The notes: generated by a model from the letters alone, not told the origin. A DNA stretch of 64,000 nucleotides from Phycisphaeraceae bacterium (GCA_020851465.1 JADZCR010000005.1:186001-250000); one strand, 5' to 3'; shown: positions 9,451 through 19,171, counted from the stretch's first letter. Translations and numbers: made by a program.

Positions 9451-10104
9451 TTACCGTGAAACTGGTAAACCCGACAGCTGGTCCGTTACATCGGGATACT
9501 CGCGAATCAAATACCAGTAAAACGCTACAAATTCACGACACAAAATGAAAGGCTCGCGCATTTCACGTCCTTCGGGCGCGTGGGCGGAGCCGACATCTGA
9601 AATACCCATACGGCGGAATGCGAGTCGGCAGCGGAGGATGTGGTAATACTGTGAAATTGCTATCGCAGAAGTCCAATTGTGCTGCCGCAGTATCTCGCGG
9701 GTGTTGCGCGCGGTGAAGTAAGTGTTGATTCCGTTGGGGTCGGCAATGATGACGTCTTGAGGAATACCGTGAGCAATAAGGTATTCGCGCATGCCCCGAG
9801 CCTCGTTGTAGCCACCCGGCGCGGTAGAACCGCTGACGATGATGTGATGGAAAGCCTCCGCATTGTAAAGTTCGATCGCTCGATCCAGCCGCCCTTTTAC
9901 CACGCTCCCAACTACACCTTCCGGGCTGACGTAATTTCCGAGCACGACTCCAACGTCACGAGGTCGCGTATCGTCATTGCAGCCGGTGTAAATGATGACA
10001 CCAAGGTGGAGCAAAATACCTGTAAGGCCGATTACACCCGTATAAAACGCAAGGCGTATAGCGAGACGGAGTGGTGTTCGCTTCTTCGCTGCCTTGACCA
10101 TCAC
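9451..10104 (-). CDS. SanA/YdcF-family membrane-anchored protein (DUF218)
   Basis: A 217-aa protein. A basic N-terminus is followed by one transmembrane helix (about residues 16-40, FYTGVIGLTGILLHLGVIIY), then a single DUF218 domain with VVLGNYV, the conserved IIVSG strand, ...NEARGMREYLIAHGIP and an ADPNGINTYFTARN segment (family consensus E-x-x-S-x-x-T-xx-N). SanA, ElyC and YdcF proteins influence envelope barrier function and peptidoglycan or undecaprenyl metabolism in other bacteria, but their reaction is unsettled. The start codon is GTG at 10102-10104 or the adjacent ATG. It follows lolD by 91 bases on the same strand, which fits an envelope-related group. Confidence 0.82.
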   Translation of the reverse strand: MMVKAAKKRTPLRLAIRLAFYTGVIGLTGILLHLGVIIYTGCNDDTRPRDVGVVLGNYVSPEGVVGSVVKGRLDRAIELYNAEAFHHIIVSGSTAPGGYNEARGMREYLIAHGIPQDVIIADPNGINTYFTARNTREILRQHNWTSAIAISQYYHILRCRLAFRRMGISDVGSAHAPEGREMREPFILCREFVAFYWYLIREYPDVTDQLSGLPVSR

Positions 10105-10195
10105 GAGAGTAAACCCATGGTGTTGTGTATTCAGTATCTCGATAGTTAGTTGAACAAGATCGAGATAAGTTTTGTCGCAGCGGTAAGTGTCGAAG

Positions 10196-10900
10196 TCACG
10201 TGCCGTTATTTACAAGTTTTCCCGCTTCGAGCACCACACGACGGTCAGCGGCATCAGCAACTTTCGGGTCGTGTGTCACCATGACGATCGTCTGTCCCGT
10301 CGCATGTGTTTCACGAAATACTTCAAGGATTTGTTTGCCGGTTTCCGTGTCAAGGTTTCCGGTTGGTTCGTCGGCGAGGAGTACGGCTGGCTGATTCATC
10401 AGTGATCGCGCGATTGCGACACGTTGTCGTTCACCGCCGGAGAGCTTCGCCGGCCGATGATCCATCCGATTCGACAACCCCATGCGTTCCAGAAGTTGGA
10501 TAGCCCTGCCGCGCAGCTTACCTCGCATTCCCGGCCATACTGCGCCGCCAGTGGTAATCATCGGAGCGAGCAGAAGGTTTTCAATGGCGGTCAACTCAGG
10601 TAACAGGTGATAGAACTGAAATACGAACCCTATCTTGAGATTGCGATAACGATCCACCTCAGCAGATGACTGCTCGAAAACGTTCATACCCTCGAATCGC
10701 ACGGTACCACTGCCGGGTCGATCAAGACCGCCAAGCAGATGCAGCAGGGTACTTTTACCTGAGCCGGATGCACCGAGTACTGCGAGCCACTCGCCGCGAT
10801 TTACGTCCAGATCCACTCCGCGCAATACATGGAGGTTTTCCGTGCCGCTGCGGTAGTACTTATGCAGACCTTGTGCCTGGAGAAACGGAGTTGAGCTCAC
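10196..10900 (-). CDS. lolD: Lipoprotein-releasing system ATP-binding protein LolD
   Basis: This is the ATPase of the LolCDE-type transporter, which extracts mature lipoproteins from the inner membrane. All ABC landmarks are present: Walker A GASGSGKST, Q-loop FVFQFYHLLPEL, signature LSGGERQRVAIARSL, Walker B VLLADEPTGNLD, and switch His in MVTHDPKVADAADR. FVFQFYHLLPELTA and GLDRPGSGTVRF are typical of the LolD/MacB branch. The GTG start at 10898-10900 is supported by a strong GGAGG six bases upstream. The LolC/E-like permease lies 184 bases upstream on the same strand. Confidence 0.93.
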   Translation of the reverse strand: MSSTPFLQAQGLHKYYRSGTENLHVLRGVDLDVNRGEWLAVLGASGSGKSTLLHLLGGLDRPGSGTVRFEGMNVFEQSSAEVDRYRNLKIGFVFQFYHLLPELTAIENLLLAPMITTGGAVWPGMRGKLRGRAIQLLERMGLSNRMDHRPAKLSGGERQRVAIARSLMNQPAVLLADEPTGNLDTETGKQILEVFRETHATGQTIVMVTHDPKVADAADRRVVLEAGKLVNNGT

Positions 10901-11084
10901 TCACAACCTCCATTCTCATCACAGCTGCGAAGATTTTTGATCATCAATTCCCATGAAGGATCAGAAGCAGAGAATAACATTGCTGTTGTGTCTCGCTTCG
11001 GAGAAAGAGACAGCGAAATATGCCCATGGAGTATTTTCTGCACATTTCTCATTCTCAGGTTATGTGTAATTAACGGATACCAGT

Positions 11085-12785
11085 TCATTCGTATCTCAGT
11101 GCCTCCACTGGATCGAGTCTGCTGGCGAGATAGGCTGGTACCAGTGCCCCGACGACGCTGCTTAGCATGGCCGAGACAAGTATGACCGTTACTTCAACAG
11201 GATCGAGGTTACTGGGGATCGCGTCGAAATAGTAAACCTCCGGATTCCAGATCACCACGCCGAACCACGCTGCGAGTTTGTCCTGGATAAGGTTGATATT
11301 GAGCACGACAGCCGATGACAGCGCAAAACCCAATAGCGAACCCACGATGCCAATAGCCAATCCATAACCGAGGAAAATGGACGCTATACCGTTGCGAGAT
11401 GCACCGAGTGCTCGGAGCACGCCGATGTCTTTCGTTTTTTCCAGAATGATCGTATAGAAAATAACGGCAATCATGACCACAGCAACGACACTGATAATTG
11501 CGAACAGGATCGTGACGAGGAATTTTTCCTTCTCGACAGCACCAAGAAAGGTTGCATGCCGCTGCTTCCACGTTAATACCCACACTGTGGGCATATCTTC
11601 CCGTGCCTTGACGAATCCGTGGGTGTATTCGCTCACCGCATCGCGGAGTTTCTGCAGGTTTACACCTTTCTTGCCATGAATCATGATTTCATGGGCTCGC
11701 GCGGGAATGGTCTCACCCGTGGGCAGACCGGTTTCTGGATCTGCGCTCTTAGCTTCGCCCATCTTGAGCATTTGCTGAAGTTGCTCGAAGCTGACATACA
11801 CGCGATTGCTGTCAATCTCCGCCAGACCACTTTTGAACTCGTTGACGACAACAAATTTACGAACCGATGACTGAAGTGGTTGGCCGGTTCGCGTGATCGG
11901 CATCACGGTGAGTGTGGCTTGGGTCCGTGGCCAGGTATCGCTGTTAAAAAAATTGTACTGACCCTTGGCGTCGCGCCGGTTGTTTTGACTAAGAGCAATA
12001 CCCGGAATAATCCCCGGAAATTCGTCGAGCGGTGGCGGCAAGCGGAAGTTCATGCCATTACCCTGAGGGTCGAGACTCTCGAATCTCGCCCTCATTTGTG
12101 CGATTTGTGCAGGTTCCCTGGGGAGGGATTCTTTAGGTAGGGCGTCAAAGTTTTTGAGGACACGATCCTTTGTCCAATAGAGTGTCGAACCGAAACCTGT
12201 CACCGCATCCATACCCAGGGGATCAACTCCCAGTACTTCTACGGTGTGGATCTCACCTTCCAAGTTAACCAGACCGTACGAACGGATTAGCGGTGTAGCT
12301 GCGGCAACATCGGGTAATCGCGACAGGCCGTCGATCAATTCCTGATAATGAGGAAATCCGTTAAGGTCAGATTCAATGATGACGTCACTGGTCAGCCGTC
12401 TGGCTGCATCCTGCATCATGACGAGGAATCCACCCATGATGCTGATGACAATGATGACCATCGCACTGCATAGCGCGACAGCGACCCCCGCAAAAAGCGG
12501 AGGCAGTCGAGTGCGGAGATACTTGCGCAATAAGGAAAATCGGTAAACTCCGACAGAGGGCAGCGACGCGATCAGCACGACTAGAATCACCGGCGCAGCA
12601 ATAAACAGCGGAACTGCAATTAACGGTAGGGCGAGTAAGACAAGCAGCAGCAGCAGCACCGTCTTGATGAGCACACGCACGATATCACCTATGGCAATTG
12701 CCAAGGCCCAGATGGCACTGAAGATGATGTCGCCGAGTGTTTTCAGGAGCGTGAATCCAAGCTTGCCATTGGTCGGATCAATCAA
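11085..12785 (-). CDS. LolC/LolE-family lipoprotein-releasing permease with an N-terminal hydrophobic extension
   Basis: The MacB/FtsX-type permease core starts near residue 75 (SVGVYRFSLLRKYLRTR) with the first transmembrane helix at about 95-120. A periplasmic domain follows (about 125-410), then three C-terminal helices including the family's TKDIGVLRALGAS loop and the closing LDPVEALRYE. Ahead of this lies an extra stretch of about 75 residues with two strongly hydrophobic segments (residues 18-40 and 42-72), not normally part of LolC/E. Only one permease gene is present, so a homodimer (LolF-like) is likely. The start is TTG at 12783-12785, immediately after an in-frame stop; no strong ribosome site is visible. 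It is paired with lolD downstream. Confidence 0.87.
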   Translation of the reverse strand: MIDPTNGKLGFTLLKTLGDIIFSAIWALAIAIGDIVRVLIKTVLLLLLVLLALPLIAVPLFIAAPVILVVLIASLPSVGVYRFSLLRKYLRTRLPPLFAGVAVALCSAMVIIVISIMGGFLVMMQDAARRLTSDVIIESDLNGFPHYQELIDGLSRLPDVAAATPLIRSYGLVNLEGEIHTVEVLGVDPLGMDAVTGFGSTLYWTKDRVLKNFDALPKESLPREPAQIAQMRARFESLDPQGNGMNFRLPPPLDEFPGIIPGIALSQNNRRDAKGQYNFFNSDTWPRTQATLTVMPITRTGQPLQSSVRKFVVVNEFKSGLAEIDSNRVYVSFEQLQQMLKMGEAKSADPETGLPTGETIPARAHEIMIHGKKGVNLQKLRDAVSEYTHGFVKAREDMPTVWVLTWKQRHATFLGAVEKEKFLVTILFAIISVVAVVMIAVIFYTIILEKTKDIGVLRALGASRNGIASIFLGYGLAIGIVGSLLGFALSSAVVLNINLIQDKLAAWFGVVIWNPEVYYFDAIPSNLDPVEVTVILVSAMLSSVVGALVPAYLASRLDPVEALRYE

Positions 12786-12942
12786 TCATTACATCACACG
12801 AACAGCGGTTACGAAGAAAATTAAATTACGAGTCAGGAACAGACTATCGAAAACTTTCAATTCGTTCTCTTGCCAATCATTCGTCCCTTTATTTCGTGAA
12901 TGATCCTTGACCAACTTCGCATCATGACGGCCATATAACCAA

Positions 12943-14586
12943 CTAGGTATTTGCTTGTGGCCGCATCAGGGGGAACAAGATGACATCGCGAATGGATTCC
13001 GCTCCGGTGAGCATCATGACCAGGCGATCGATACCCAACCCCATGCCGCCAGCCGGGGGCATGCCAACGCGGAGTGCCTGAAGAAAATCTTCGTCCACTT
13101 GCTGCTGTTCCTCGCGGTCACCTACTTGATGACGGAAATGCTTTTCCTGAAGGTCCGGATCATTGAGCTCGGAATATCCGGGGCTGATTTCGACGCCGTT
13201 AATCGCCAGCTCATACACGTCAGCAAAGAAGGGATCTTGCCGGTTTTCTCGGGCAAGCGGGATAACGATGCTGGGGACGTGCGTGACGAAGGTTGGATCG
13301 ATCAGCGTGGGTTCTACGAGTTTTTCGTAAACCTCCACGAGTTGCTCCGCAGGAATGCCCGTGAGTTTCAGGTCTTTACCAGGATTTGCTGATCTCAGGC
13401 TGTCGATTTGTGAGGGAGTTAACGGTGTTTGGTCAAATTTCCATCCGGTACGTTCAGCCACAATATCGGCCATGCGTACTCGACGCCACGGTCGCATAAG
13501 GTTAATCGTGCGCGTCACCGTACCTTCAGAGTTCTTGTGCTCGATTTTTAAAGTGCCGATCACTTTTTCAGCTACGGTACAGATCATCGCTTCAACCATC
13601 TCCGCCATGGATTCCCACGAACCGAAGGCTTCGTAGGCTTCGAGCATGGTGAATTCAGGATTGTGGCGGGGACTGATACCTTCATTTCTAAAGTTTCGGT
13701 TGATCTCAAAAACCTTACCGAATCCACCAACAAGTAGTCTTTTGAGGTATAGCTCAGGTGCGATTCGAAGGTAGAGCGGAATATCGAGCGCAAGGTGATG
13801 AGTCTTGAAAGGCCTCGCCGCTGCACCGCCGGCAAGTGGTTGCATCATCGGAGTTTCAACTTCAACGTATCCACGGCTGCGCAGAAATTGACGAACGGCT
13901 TCGACGATCTGGGTGCGGAGCATCATCGTCCGCATGACATCCGGGTTTGCCCAGAGATCCACGTAACGCTGGCGATAACGCAATTCGGGGTCGGTGAGCC
14001 CATGCCATTTTTCCGGCGGTGGAGCGAGGGCTTTAGCCGCGATAGAAAAAGGGGGGAGAGGTGAAGTGTTCGGTTCAGCTTTCAGGGATGAAGTTGTACC
14101 TTCGTTTCCCGATGCGATCTGCAGATTTGAGCTGGAATCTTTAAGTGACGAATGGCCTTCCACCCAGAGGGTGATTTCCCCGGTTTTTGTTGATCCGATT
14201 TTCCCTTCTGCGACCACGATATCGCCGAGATCCGCGATTTTGGCGACATTGAATGATGTTTCGTCAACGGATTTTTTTGATACTCCGAGTTGAAGATCGC
14301 CGGTAGCATCACGGACGGTGATAAAAATCAGCTTGCCGATATCACGATGGAGTACGATTCTGCCAGCGACTTTAACGATTGCACGCTGATCATTGGCGGC
14401 ATTAGTTTTATGTGCGGCGTCAGCATCAGCGTTGTACATCGCTCGCGCTTCGGCGAGTGTGATCAATCCTTCAACACGCTGGCCGTAAGGATCAACATGC
14501 AACTCCTCGCGCAATCGAGCGAGTTTTTTTCGTCGATCCTGGACAGGATCGCCGGAGGTGGGAAGCATTTCAGGAGTTTCTGTCAT
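12943..14586 (-). CDS. lysS: Lysyl-tRNA synthetase, class II
   Basis: It charges tRNA-Lys. The N-terminal OB-fold anticodon-binding domain (VAGRIVLHRDIGKLIFITVRD) is followed by WHGLTDPELRYRQRYVDL. The class II core then shows motif 2 (NRNFRNEGISPRHNPEFTMLE) and motif 3 (GMGLGIDRLVMMLTG, ending in IRDVILFPLMRP). Residues about 145-182 form a Ser/Pro-rich insertion between the OB fold and the catalytic domain that usual LysS proteins lack. The flanking core aligns cleanly, so it is in-frame and not a frameshift. The ATG at 14584-14586 gives MTETPEMLPTSGDPVQDRRKKL, a normal beginning. It is first in the minus-strand run with the Lol genes. Confidence 0.96.
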   Translation of the reverse strand: MTETPEMLPTSGDPVQDRRKKLARLREELHVDPYGQRVEGLITLAEARAMYNADADAAHKTNAANDQRAIVKVAGRIVLHRDIGKLIFITVRDATGDLQLGVSKKSVDETSFNVAKIADLGDIVVAEGKIGSTKTGEITLWVEGHSSLKDSSSNLQIASGNEGTTSSLKAEPNTSPLPPFSIAAKALAPPPEKWHGLTDPELRYRQRYVDLWANPDVMRTMMLRTQIVEAVRQFLRSRGYVEVETPMMQPLAGGAAARPFKTHHLALDIPLYLRIAPELYLKRLLVGGFGKVFEINRNFRNEGISPRHNPEFTMLEAYEAFGSWESMAEMVEAMICTVAEKVIGTLKIEHKNSEGTVTRTINLMRPWRRVRMADIVAERTGWKFDQTPLTPSQIDSLRSANPGKDLKLTGIPAEQLVEVYEKLVEPTLIDPTFVTHVPSIVIPLARENRQDPFFADVYELAINGVEISPGYSELNDPDLQEKHFRHQVGDREEQQQVDEDFLQALRVGMPPAGGMGLGIDRLVMMLTGAESIRDVILFPLMRPQANT

Positions 14587-14668
14587 GGGAAAAATATCGT
14601 AACCAATTACCTCTGGTCTTGGCTTTTACGCTAGGTCTGCGGTATGCAGAGATTGAGAGATTCTGAAA

Positions 14669-15769
14669 TCACGCAGGTGTGGTTGCACTTAATTTTTCGG
14701 AAATCCATGGGACGGCAATCTTGCCGTGCCATTGATGACCTCCGTGAAAAATATCATGGATAAGTTGTTTTTCCGCACGAAACAATCTGTAGGCGGAACG
14801 AGTGATCCTTACCTGTGATTTCACGTTGGATACACCGCTCTCACCGTTAAGGGGATCCGCATCGCCGGTTTCAATCAGCAACGGCCTCGGTGCGATCAGG
14901 GCTCCGAGATCACCCATATCTGCCAGCTCATACAGATGCGGCACATAGTTGCAGGAACAATGGTGATGTTTATCGAGTAAGGATTCTCTGTAACCATAGA
15001 AGTATCCTGACACGACTGCTGCTTTGATCCGGTTGCGATCATCCAATGCGGTTGCCCAGAGGGTTTGTAGTCCGCCGCCGGAAAGCCCCGCGCATCCTAG
15101 ACGGGAAGTGTCGCAGTCAGGGCGAGTCTCGGCGTAGTCGATCAATCGGTGGAGATCCCATGCCCACATACCCGTTACCGTCTGACCGAGTGGATAGGCC
15201 ATCTGATTGATAAACAGGCATGAGTGTGTGAGAAGGTCTTTGTTGAGCCAGCGATGAACACTTGGCTCGACACGCTCTCCGAAACCGCGTGCGTCCGGGC
15301 AGAGAGCGATGAATCCAGCTTTGCAGAATTGAACGCCATAGTCGTAGTTGTATTCCTTGATCTGCTTGCGAATCTGTGGGATATCCGATCGCCCGGCAGG
15401 TGAATACTTTCCACCGCTGGCGTGTCCATGCGGACAGAGCATTACGGGGTAGGGGCCTTTTCCAGCCGAGTGACTCGTTGGCACGAGTGCATAGAGCGTC
15501 ATGATGATGCCTGGTTCGACCTGAATTTCGATTCTTTCCCGTTTGTAGCCTTTGAGAGTTACTGTTTCGGTGATCCTGGGTTGAAGTGACGACTTCAACA
15601 TCGTGTTGAAGCCGGTAATTTCCTTCAACCGGGTGATGAGGTTGCGCTTCCAACTGGCAAACGCTGTGCGAGACTTGCAATTAAAGCCCATTCTTCGGCC
15701 ATGCGAAGTCATTCGACGGTGGAGGTAAGGCAGAACCGAAAACCGATCACTGGCTGTAATGGTGGTCAT
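14669..15769 (-). CDS. Alpha/beta-hydrolase, acetyl xylan esterase / dienelactone hydrolase type
   Basis: An esterase-like protein with an N-terminal helical cap (MGFNCKSRTAFASWKRNLITRL). Next come VMLCPHGHASGGK and a nucleophile Ser in GCAGLSGGGLQT; the acid lies in LLIETGDADPLNGESG and the His in IFHGGHQWHGK. The fold and the order of motifs resemble the hydrolase at 21241-22305, so the two are probably paralogues. I prefer ATG 15767-15769 (MTTITASDRF); an upstream in-frame ATG at 15866-15868 would add 33 residues that do not look like protein. It is transcribed divergently from the Gfo/Idh oxidoreductase, which suggests shared sugar metabolism. Confidence 0.83.
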   Translation of the reverse strand: MTTITASDRFSVLPYLHRRMTSHGRRMGFNCKSRTAFASWKRNLITRLKEITGFNTMLKSSLQPRITETVTLKGYKRERIEIQVEPGIIMTLYALVPTSHSAGKGPYPVMLCPHGHASGGKYSPAGRSDIPQIRKQIKEYNYDYGVQFCKAGFIALCPDARGFGERVEPSVHRWLNKDLLTHSCLFINQMAYPLGQTVTGMWAWDLHRLIDYAETRPDCDTSRLGCAGLSGGGLQTLWATALDDRNRIKAAVVSGYFYGYRESLLDKHHHCSCNYVPHLYELADMGDLGALIAPRPLLIETGDADPLNGESGVSNVKSQVRITRSAYRLFRAEKQLIHDIFHGGHQWHGKIAVPWISEKLSATTPA

Positions 15770-15916
15770 AGTGAAAAATGATACGGAAAATGGGCGTATC
15801 GACGCAGAGAGGCAGTAACCATCGTTGATATCAAATGCGACGATTGGCCACTGATAATCTGATTTCACTACAATTCTGCTTCGTTTCGATATTCCTGATC
15901 AAACAAGGTTTTATCC

Positions 15917-17092
15917 ATGGACAAAATTAAGCTTGGCATCATTGGTACCGGAAGCGTGGTACGAGAGATTTATCAGTACCTCTTTTTCAACAGCGAGTAC
16001 TCACATCTGTTATCCATCGAAGCAGCAGCAGATCCCTTTGAGAAGGGATTGCACGAATTTTGCGACAAATACAACATTCCCAAGGACCGTCGCTTCACCA
16101 GTTACGAGGAAATGATTAGGAAAGTGAAACTCGATGCGGTGCAGGTTAATACCCCGGACAGCCTGCATGAAAAGCCGACTATTTTTGCACTTGAAGCCGG
16201 CCTTGACGTGGTGGTGCCCAAGCCAACCGCCGACACCATCAAGGGTGCCCACAATATGATCTCCAAGGCCAGGCAGGTTGGAAAATTACTCGGTATTGAT
16301 TTTCACAAGCGTGACGACCCACGATTCAAAGAAGCGATGACGCGTTATCAGAGCGGACAGTACGGCCAATTTCAGCTCGCTGTCTGGTACATGCTCGATA
16401 AGCTTCTGGTTGCTGACCCGAATCACAATCCGCGTTTTTTTGCATCAGCCGATTTTGCTGCCAAGAATTCGCCCATTTCCTTCCTCACCGTCCACATGGC
16501 GGACGTGCATATCCGTATCGTGAATCTCAAGCCTGTAAAGGTTCGTGCAACAGGTTTTGCTCACAAGTTGCCTGCACTCTCGCCGATTGCGGTGCAGGGT
16601 TACGACATGGTGGACACAGAGGTGACGTTCGAGAACGGCGGCGTGGCCCACATTATTACCGGCTGGCACCTGCCCAACGCAGCCCACGCACTGACAGTGC
16701 AATCATCGCGATTGATCTGTTCAGAGGGAATGCTCGATCTGGGTATTGATACGCCTGGTTACCACGAGTTGGGAAAAGACGGAATTCTTGAACGAAACCC
16801 GTTATTCAGAAATTTTGAGAGTGACGGCACCGTCACTGGTTACGGCATGAGCCGCCCCGGACGGCTCTACCAGAAAATATTACGTAACCATCAGGGAAAA
16901 CTGGGAACAAAAGAACACGATGAGATGATGAGTTCTGTGGAGCTTGGGTTCTGGACCACTGTTGTGCTTGAAGCTGCGGAGCAAAGCCTCAAAGCTGGTA
17001 GGAGTGGAGCTCCCGGCGTCACGAATGGTATTGAGATCGACGTGCCGTCTCTTCTGAAGAAAGAGCTTGGTGACGCAGCAGGTCAGTATTAA
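15917..17092 (+). CDS. Gfo/Idh/MocA-family oxidoreductase
   Basis: An NAD(P)-dependent sugar or inositol dehydrogenase-like protein of 391 aa. The Rossmann fold starts at residue 4 (KLGIIGTGSVVREIY). The family hallmark VPKPTADTIKGA (the EKP-like motif; here the first residue is Val-Pro instead of Glu) is followed by DFHKRDDPRFKEA and the C-terminal substrate domain with VHMADVHIRIVNL. The catalytic Lys of the EKP motif is present. AAGG-type ribosome site sequence precedes ATG 15917. The divergent esterase and downstream hairpin suggest a single-gene transcript. Its substrate is unknown. Confidence 0.88.
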   Translation: MDKIKLGIIGTGSVVREIYQYLFFNSEYSHLLSIEAAADPFEKGLHEFCDKYNIPKDRRFTSYEEMIRKVKLDAVQVNTPDSLHEKPTIFALEAGLDVVVPKPTADTIKGAHNMISKARQVGKLLGIDFHKRDDPRFKEAMTRYQSGQYGQFQLAVWYMLDKLLVADPNHNPRFFASADFAAKNSPISFLTVHMADVHIRIVNLKPVKVRATGFAHKLPALSPIAVQGYDMVDTEVTFENGGVAHIITGWHLPNAAHALTVQSSRLICSEGMLDLGIDTPGYHELGKDGILERNPLFRNFESDGTVTGYGMSRPGRLYQKILRNHQGKLGTKEHDEMMSSVELGFWTTVVLEAAEQSLKAGRSGAPGVTNGIEIDVPSLLKKELGDAAGQY

Positions 17093-17127
17093 CCACACCG
17101 GATGATAAGGCAACTTTATCGAATAGG

Positions 17128-17150
17128 CGGTCAATCTTCGTGATTGGCCG
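17128..17150 (+). terminator. Probable terminator after the Gfo/Idh oxidoreductase
   Basis: CGGTCAATC pairs with GATTGGCCG (9 pairs, one G-U) around a TTCGT loop, followed on the plus strand by TTATTCCTTTTTC. It sits between two convergent genes and begins right beyond the der stop codon, so it may serve both strands, though only the plus side has a T-rich tail. Confidence 0.6.
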
Positions 17151-18533
17151 TTATTCCTTTTTCTCGCCCTGGCCTTTTTGCTTGCCGCGGATGATCAGCT
17201 TGATCGGTACTTCCGCGAACGGCAGTGTCTCTCGGAACCGGTTGATGAGGAATCGCTGATAATTGATGTCGAACATCGACGGATCGTTTACGAATAATCC
17301 GATGGTTGGTGGGTGTACCGCCAGTTGAGTTGTGTAATAAATCTTCGGACGACGGCCAATGCCGGATACCGGAGTCTTGGCCTTAAGAAGTTCCTCCATT
17401 ACAGCGTTGAGTTGTGACGTACTCACCCGGTGGCCAGCCTGGTCGAAAAGGTTCTGTGCTACCGCAATCAGCTCACGCAACCCCTCACTCTTGTTGGCAC
17501 TGATAAATGCGACCGGAGCATAGTCCAGCCCCTTGAGTTCTTTGTCGAGATACTTGATGTATTCTTCCTGCGTGTGATTCTGTTCCGCAAGGTCCCACTT
17601 GTTCACCACTACCACCGTTGGCTTGAAGTGCTTCTGGATTTCATTGCCAAGCTGATGATCGACCTGGCTTACTGGAACGGTGGCATCAATCATGAAAATG
17701 ACCACATCCGCCCTACGGACGGAACGTAATGCTCGATGATGTGAGTAGTATTCAATATCACCTGCCAGGCTTTTGACTTTGCGTACACCTGCGGTATCGA
17801 TAGCGGTAAACACCTTCCCATTTATCTCGAAGCGTACATCCACTGAGTCACGGGTTGTGCCTTCCTTTTCGCTGACGATGACACGAGGTTCGCCTGCCAG
17901 AGCGTTAACCAGTGTGCTCTTTCCAGCATTTCTCTTGCCCACGATTGCCAGCAACATGCCCGCTTCCGGCGGAGCGAGATCTGGACCGAGATTTTCCCAA
18001 TCAATAGCCGCTCGAATGATGTCTAGTAATTCGAGTTTGTTGTAGCCGTTGAGAGCTGAGATCGGTATCGGATCACCGAAGCCTAATTCGCTGGCTTCAT
18101 ATGCAGAGGCCTCGTGCGAGGGACCATCCACCTTGTTGGAGACTTGAATAATCTGCACTTTTTTCGCTTTTCCCGATCCCTGACTCGTGCGGAGGAGTTT
18201 GGCTACTTCTCGATCGAGAGGAGTCACGCCGGTTTGTGTATCAGTCACAAAAAGGATCAGGTTAGCTTCGGCCAGGCCAAGAGCGATTTGTCGTTCGACA
18301 TCCGCAGTGAGGTCCATCGAATCCTTGATGCCATATCCGCCGGTATCTATTAATTCGATATGACGAGAAGCCTTTCCTCTGCTTTCCGGCGGTAATTCGA
18401 CGATATGGCTGATGCGGTCGCGCGTGACTCCAGCTGTTGGATCAACAATACTGACCAGCTTCCCCGCGAGGAGATTGAGCAGGCTGGACTTACCGACGTT
18501 GGGTCGGCCGATGATGACTACTTTGGGAAGCAT
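17151..18533 (-). CDS. der: Ribosome-assembly GTPase Der (EngA)
   Basis: Der is a tandem GTPase needed for 50S subunit maturation. Two complete G domains are present: the first from residue 4 with P-loop GRPNVGKSSL, DTGGYG and NKVD; the second near residue 195 with GKRNAGKSTL, DTAGVRKV and NKWDL. A C-terminal KH-like domain follows (FAEVPIKLIIRGK) with a basic tail. The length of 460 aa is typical. ATG 18531-18533 begins MLPKVVIIGRPNVGKS, an exact family N-terminus. Confidence 0.97.
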   Translation of the reverse strand: MLPKVVIIGRPNVGKSSLLNLLAGKLVSIVDPTAGVTRDRISHIVELPPESRGKASRHIELIDTGGYGIKDSMDLTADVERQIALGLAEANLILFVTDTQTGVTPLDREVAKLLRTSQGSGKAKKVQIIQVSNKVDGPSHEASAYEASELGFGDPIPISALNGYNKLELLDIIRAAIDWENLGPDLAPPEAGMLLAIVGKRNAGKSTLVNALAGEPRVIVSEKEGTTRDSVDVRFEINGKVFTAIDTAGVRKVKSLAGDIEYYSHHRALRSVRRADVVIFMIDATVPVSQVDHQLGNEIQKHFKPTVVVVNKWDLAEQNHTQEEYIKYLDKELKGLDYAPVAFISANKSEGLRELIAVAQNLFDQAGHRVSTSQLNAVMEELLKAKTPVSGIGRRPKIYYTTQLAVHPPTIGLFVNDPSMFDINYQRFLINRFRETLPFAEVPIKLIIRGKQKGQGEKKE

Positions 18534-18667
18534 GGTGTTAGCGTAACGTTGATCAGGGTTATCCGTGGCGAGGAATGATAAGAAGTAATCGGGATTGTGA
18601 TTGGTCGTTCGGCGATTAGCTGTAACTTTACTCAGTAATCAAAGATCATCAGCCGGAACCGCTCATT

Positions 18668-19171
18668 TCATTCCTGTACCGCAATCTCTGCGACGCGACG
18701 TCGTTGGCGTTGCAGCTCAACGTTGGCACGAACCAGATCCGATACATATTCAGATTCTGCGATAGCTCGGATCTTGATGACAGGAGTTGTCTGATCAGAC
18801 GTATTCATTACGACATGGCCTCGTTGCACCAACCGGAGCAGAAACGGCTTTACCATTGTGATGTCACGCACGCGATAAAGTTCAAGAGAGTCAATTCGCT
18901 TATTGAGAATGCCTGAACTTATTTTGAGGCGTTGATCGGTGAGTGTGTATTGAATCGACCGAACTTTGAGCCAGGCGTATAGGGCGATGACAGCAGGCAC
19001 GAAAAATCCAACCCAGCCAAGAGATCGCGCGGCTGGAAATTGGACGATCACCCCCAGGACAGCAATAGTCAGAAATCCACAGACGGCATAGATTCCAATA
19101 TTCAATACCTGAGAGGATCTTCCTTCCCAGACGATGATCTCAGGCGGTACGGATGGGGATATTTCAGCCAC
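18668..19171 (-). CDS. Bacterial PH-domain membrane protein (YdbS/DUF304-like)
   Basis: The protein is 167 aa. Two transmembrane helices lie near residues 27-45 and 52-68 (IGIYAVCGFLTIAVLGVIVQ and LGWVGFFVPAVIALYAWL). A C-terminal bacterial PH domain follows with YTLTDQRLKISSGILNKRID and LELYRVRDI, a well-conserved block of this family. The function is unknown. The start at 19169-19171 gives MAEISPSVPPE. It lies 86 bases downstream of tsaB on the same strand. Confidence 0.82.
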   Translation of the reverse strand: MAEISPSVPPEIIVWEGRSSQVLNIGIYAVCGFLTIAVLGVIVQFPAARSLGWVGFFVPAVIALYAWLKVRSIQYTLTDQRLKISSGILNKRIDSLELYRVRDITMVKPFLLRLVQRGHVVMNTSDQTTPVIKIRAIAESEYVSDLVRANVELQRQRRRVAEIAVQE

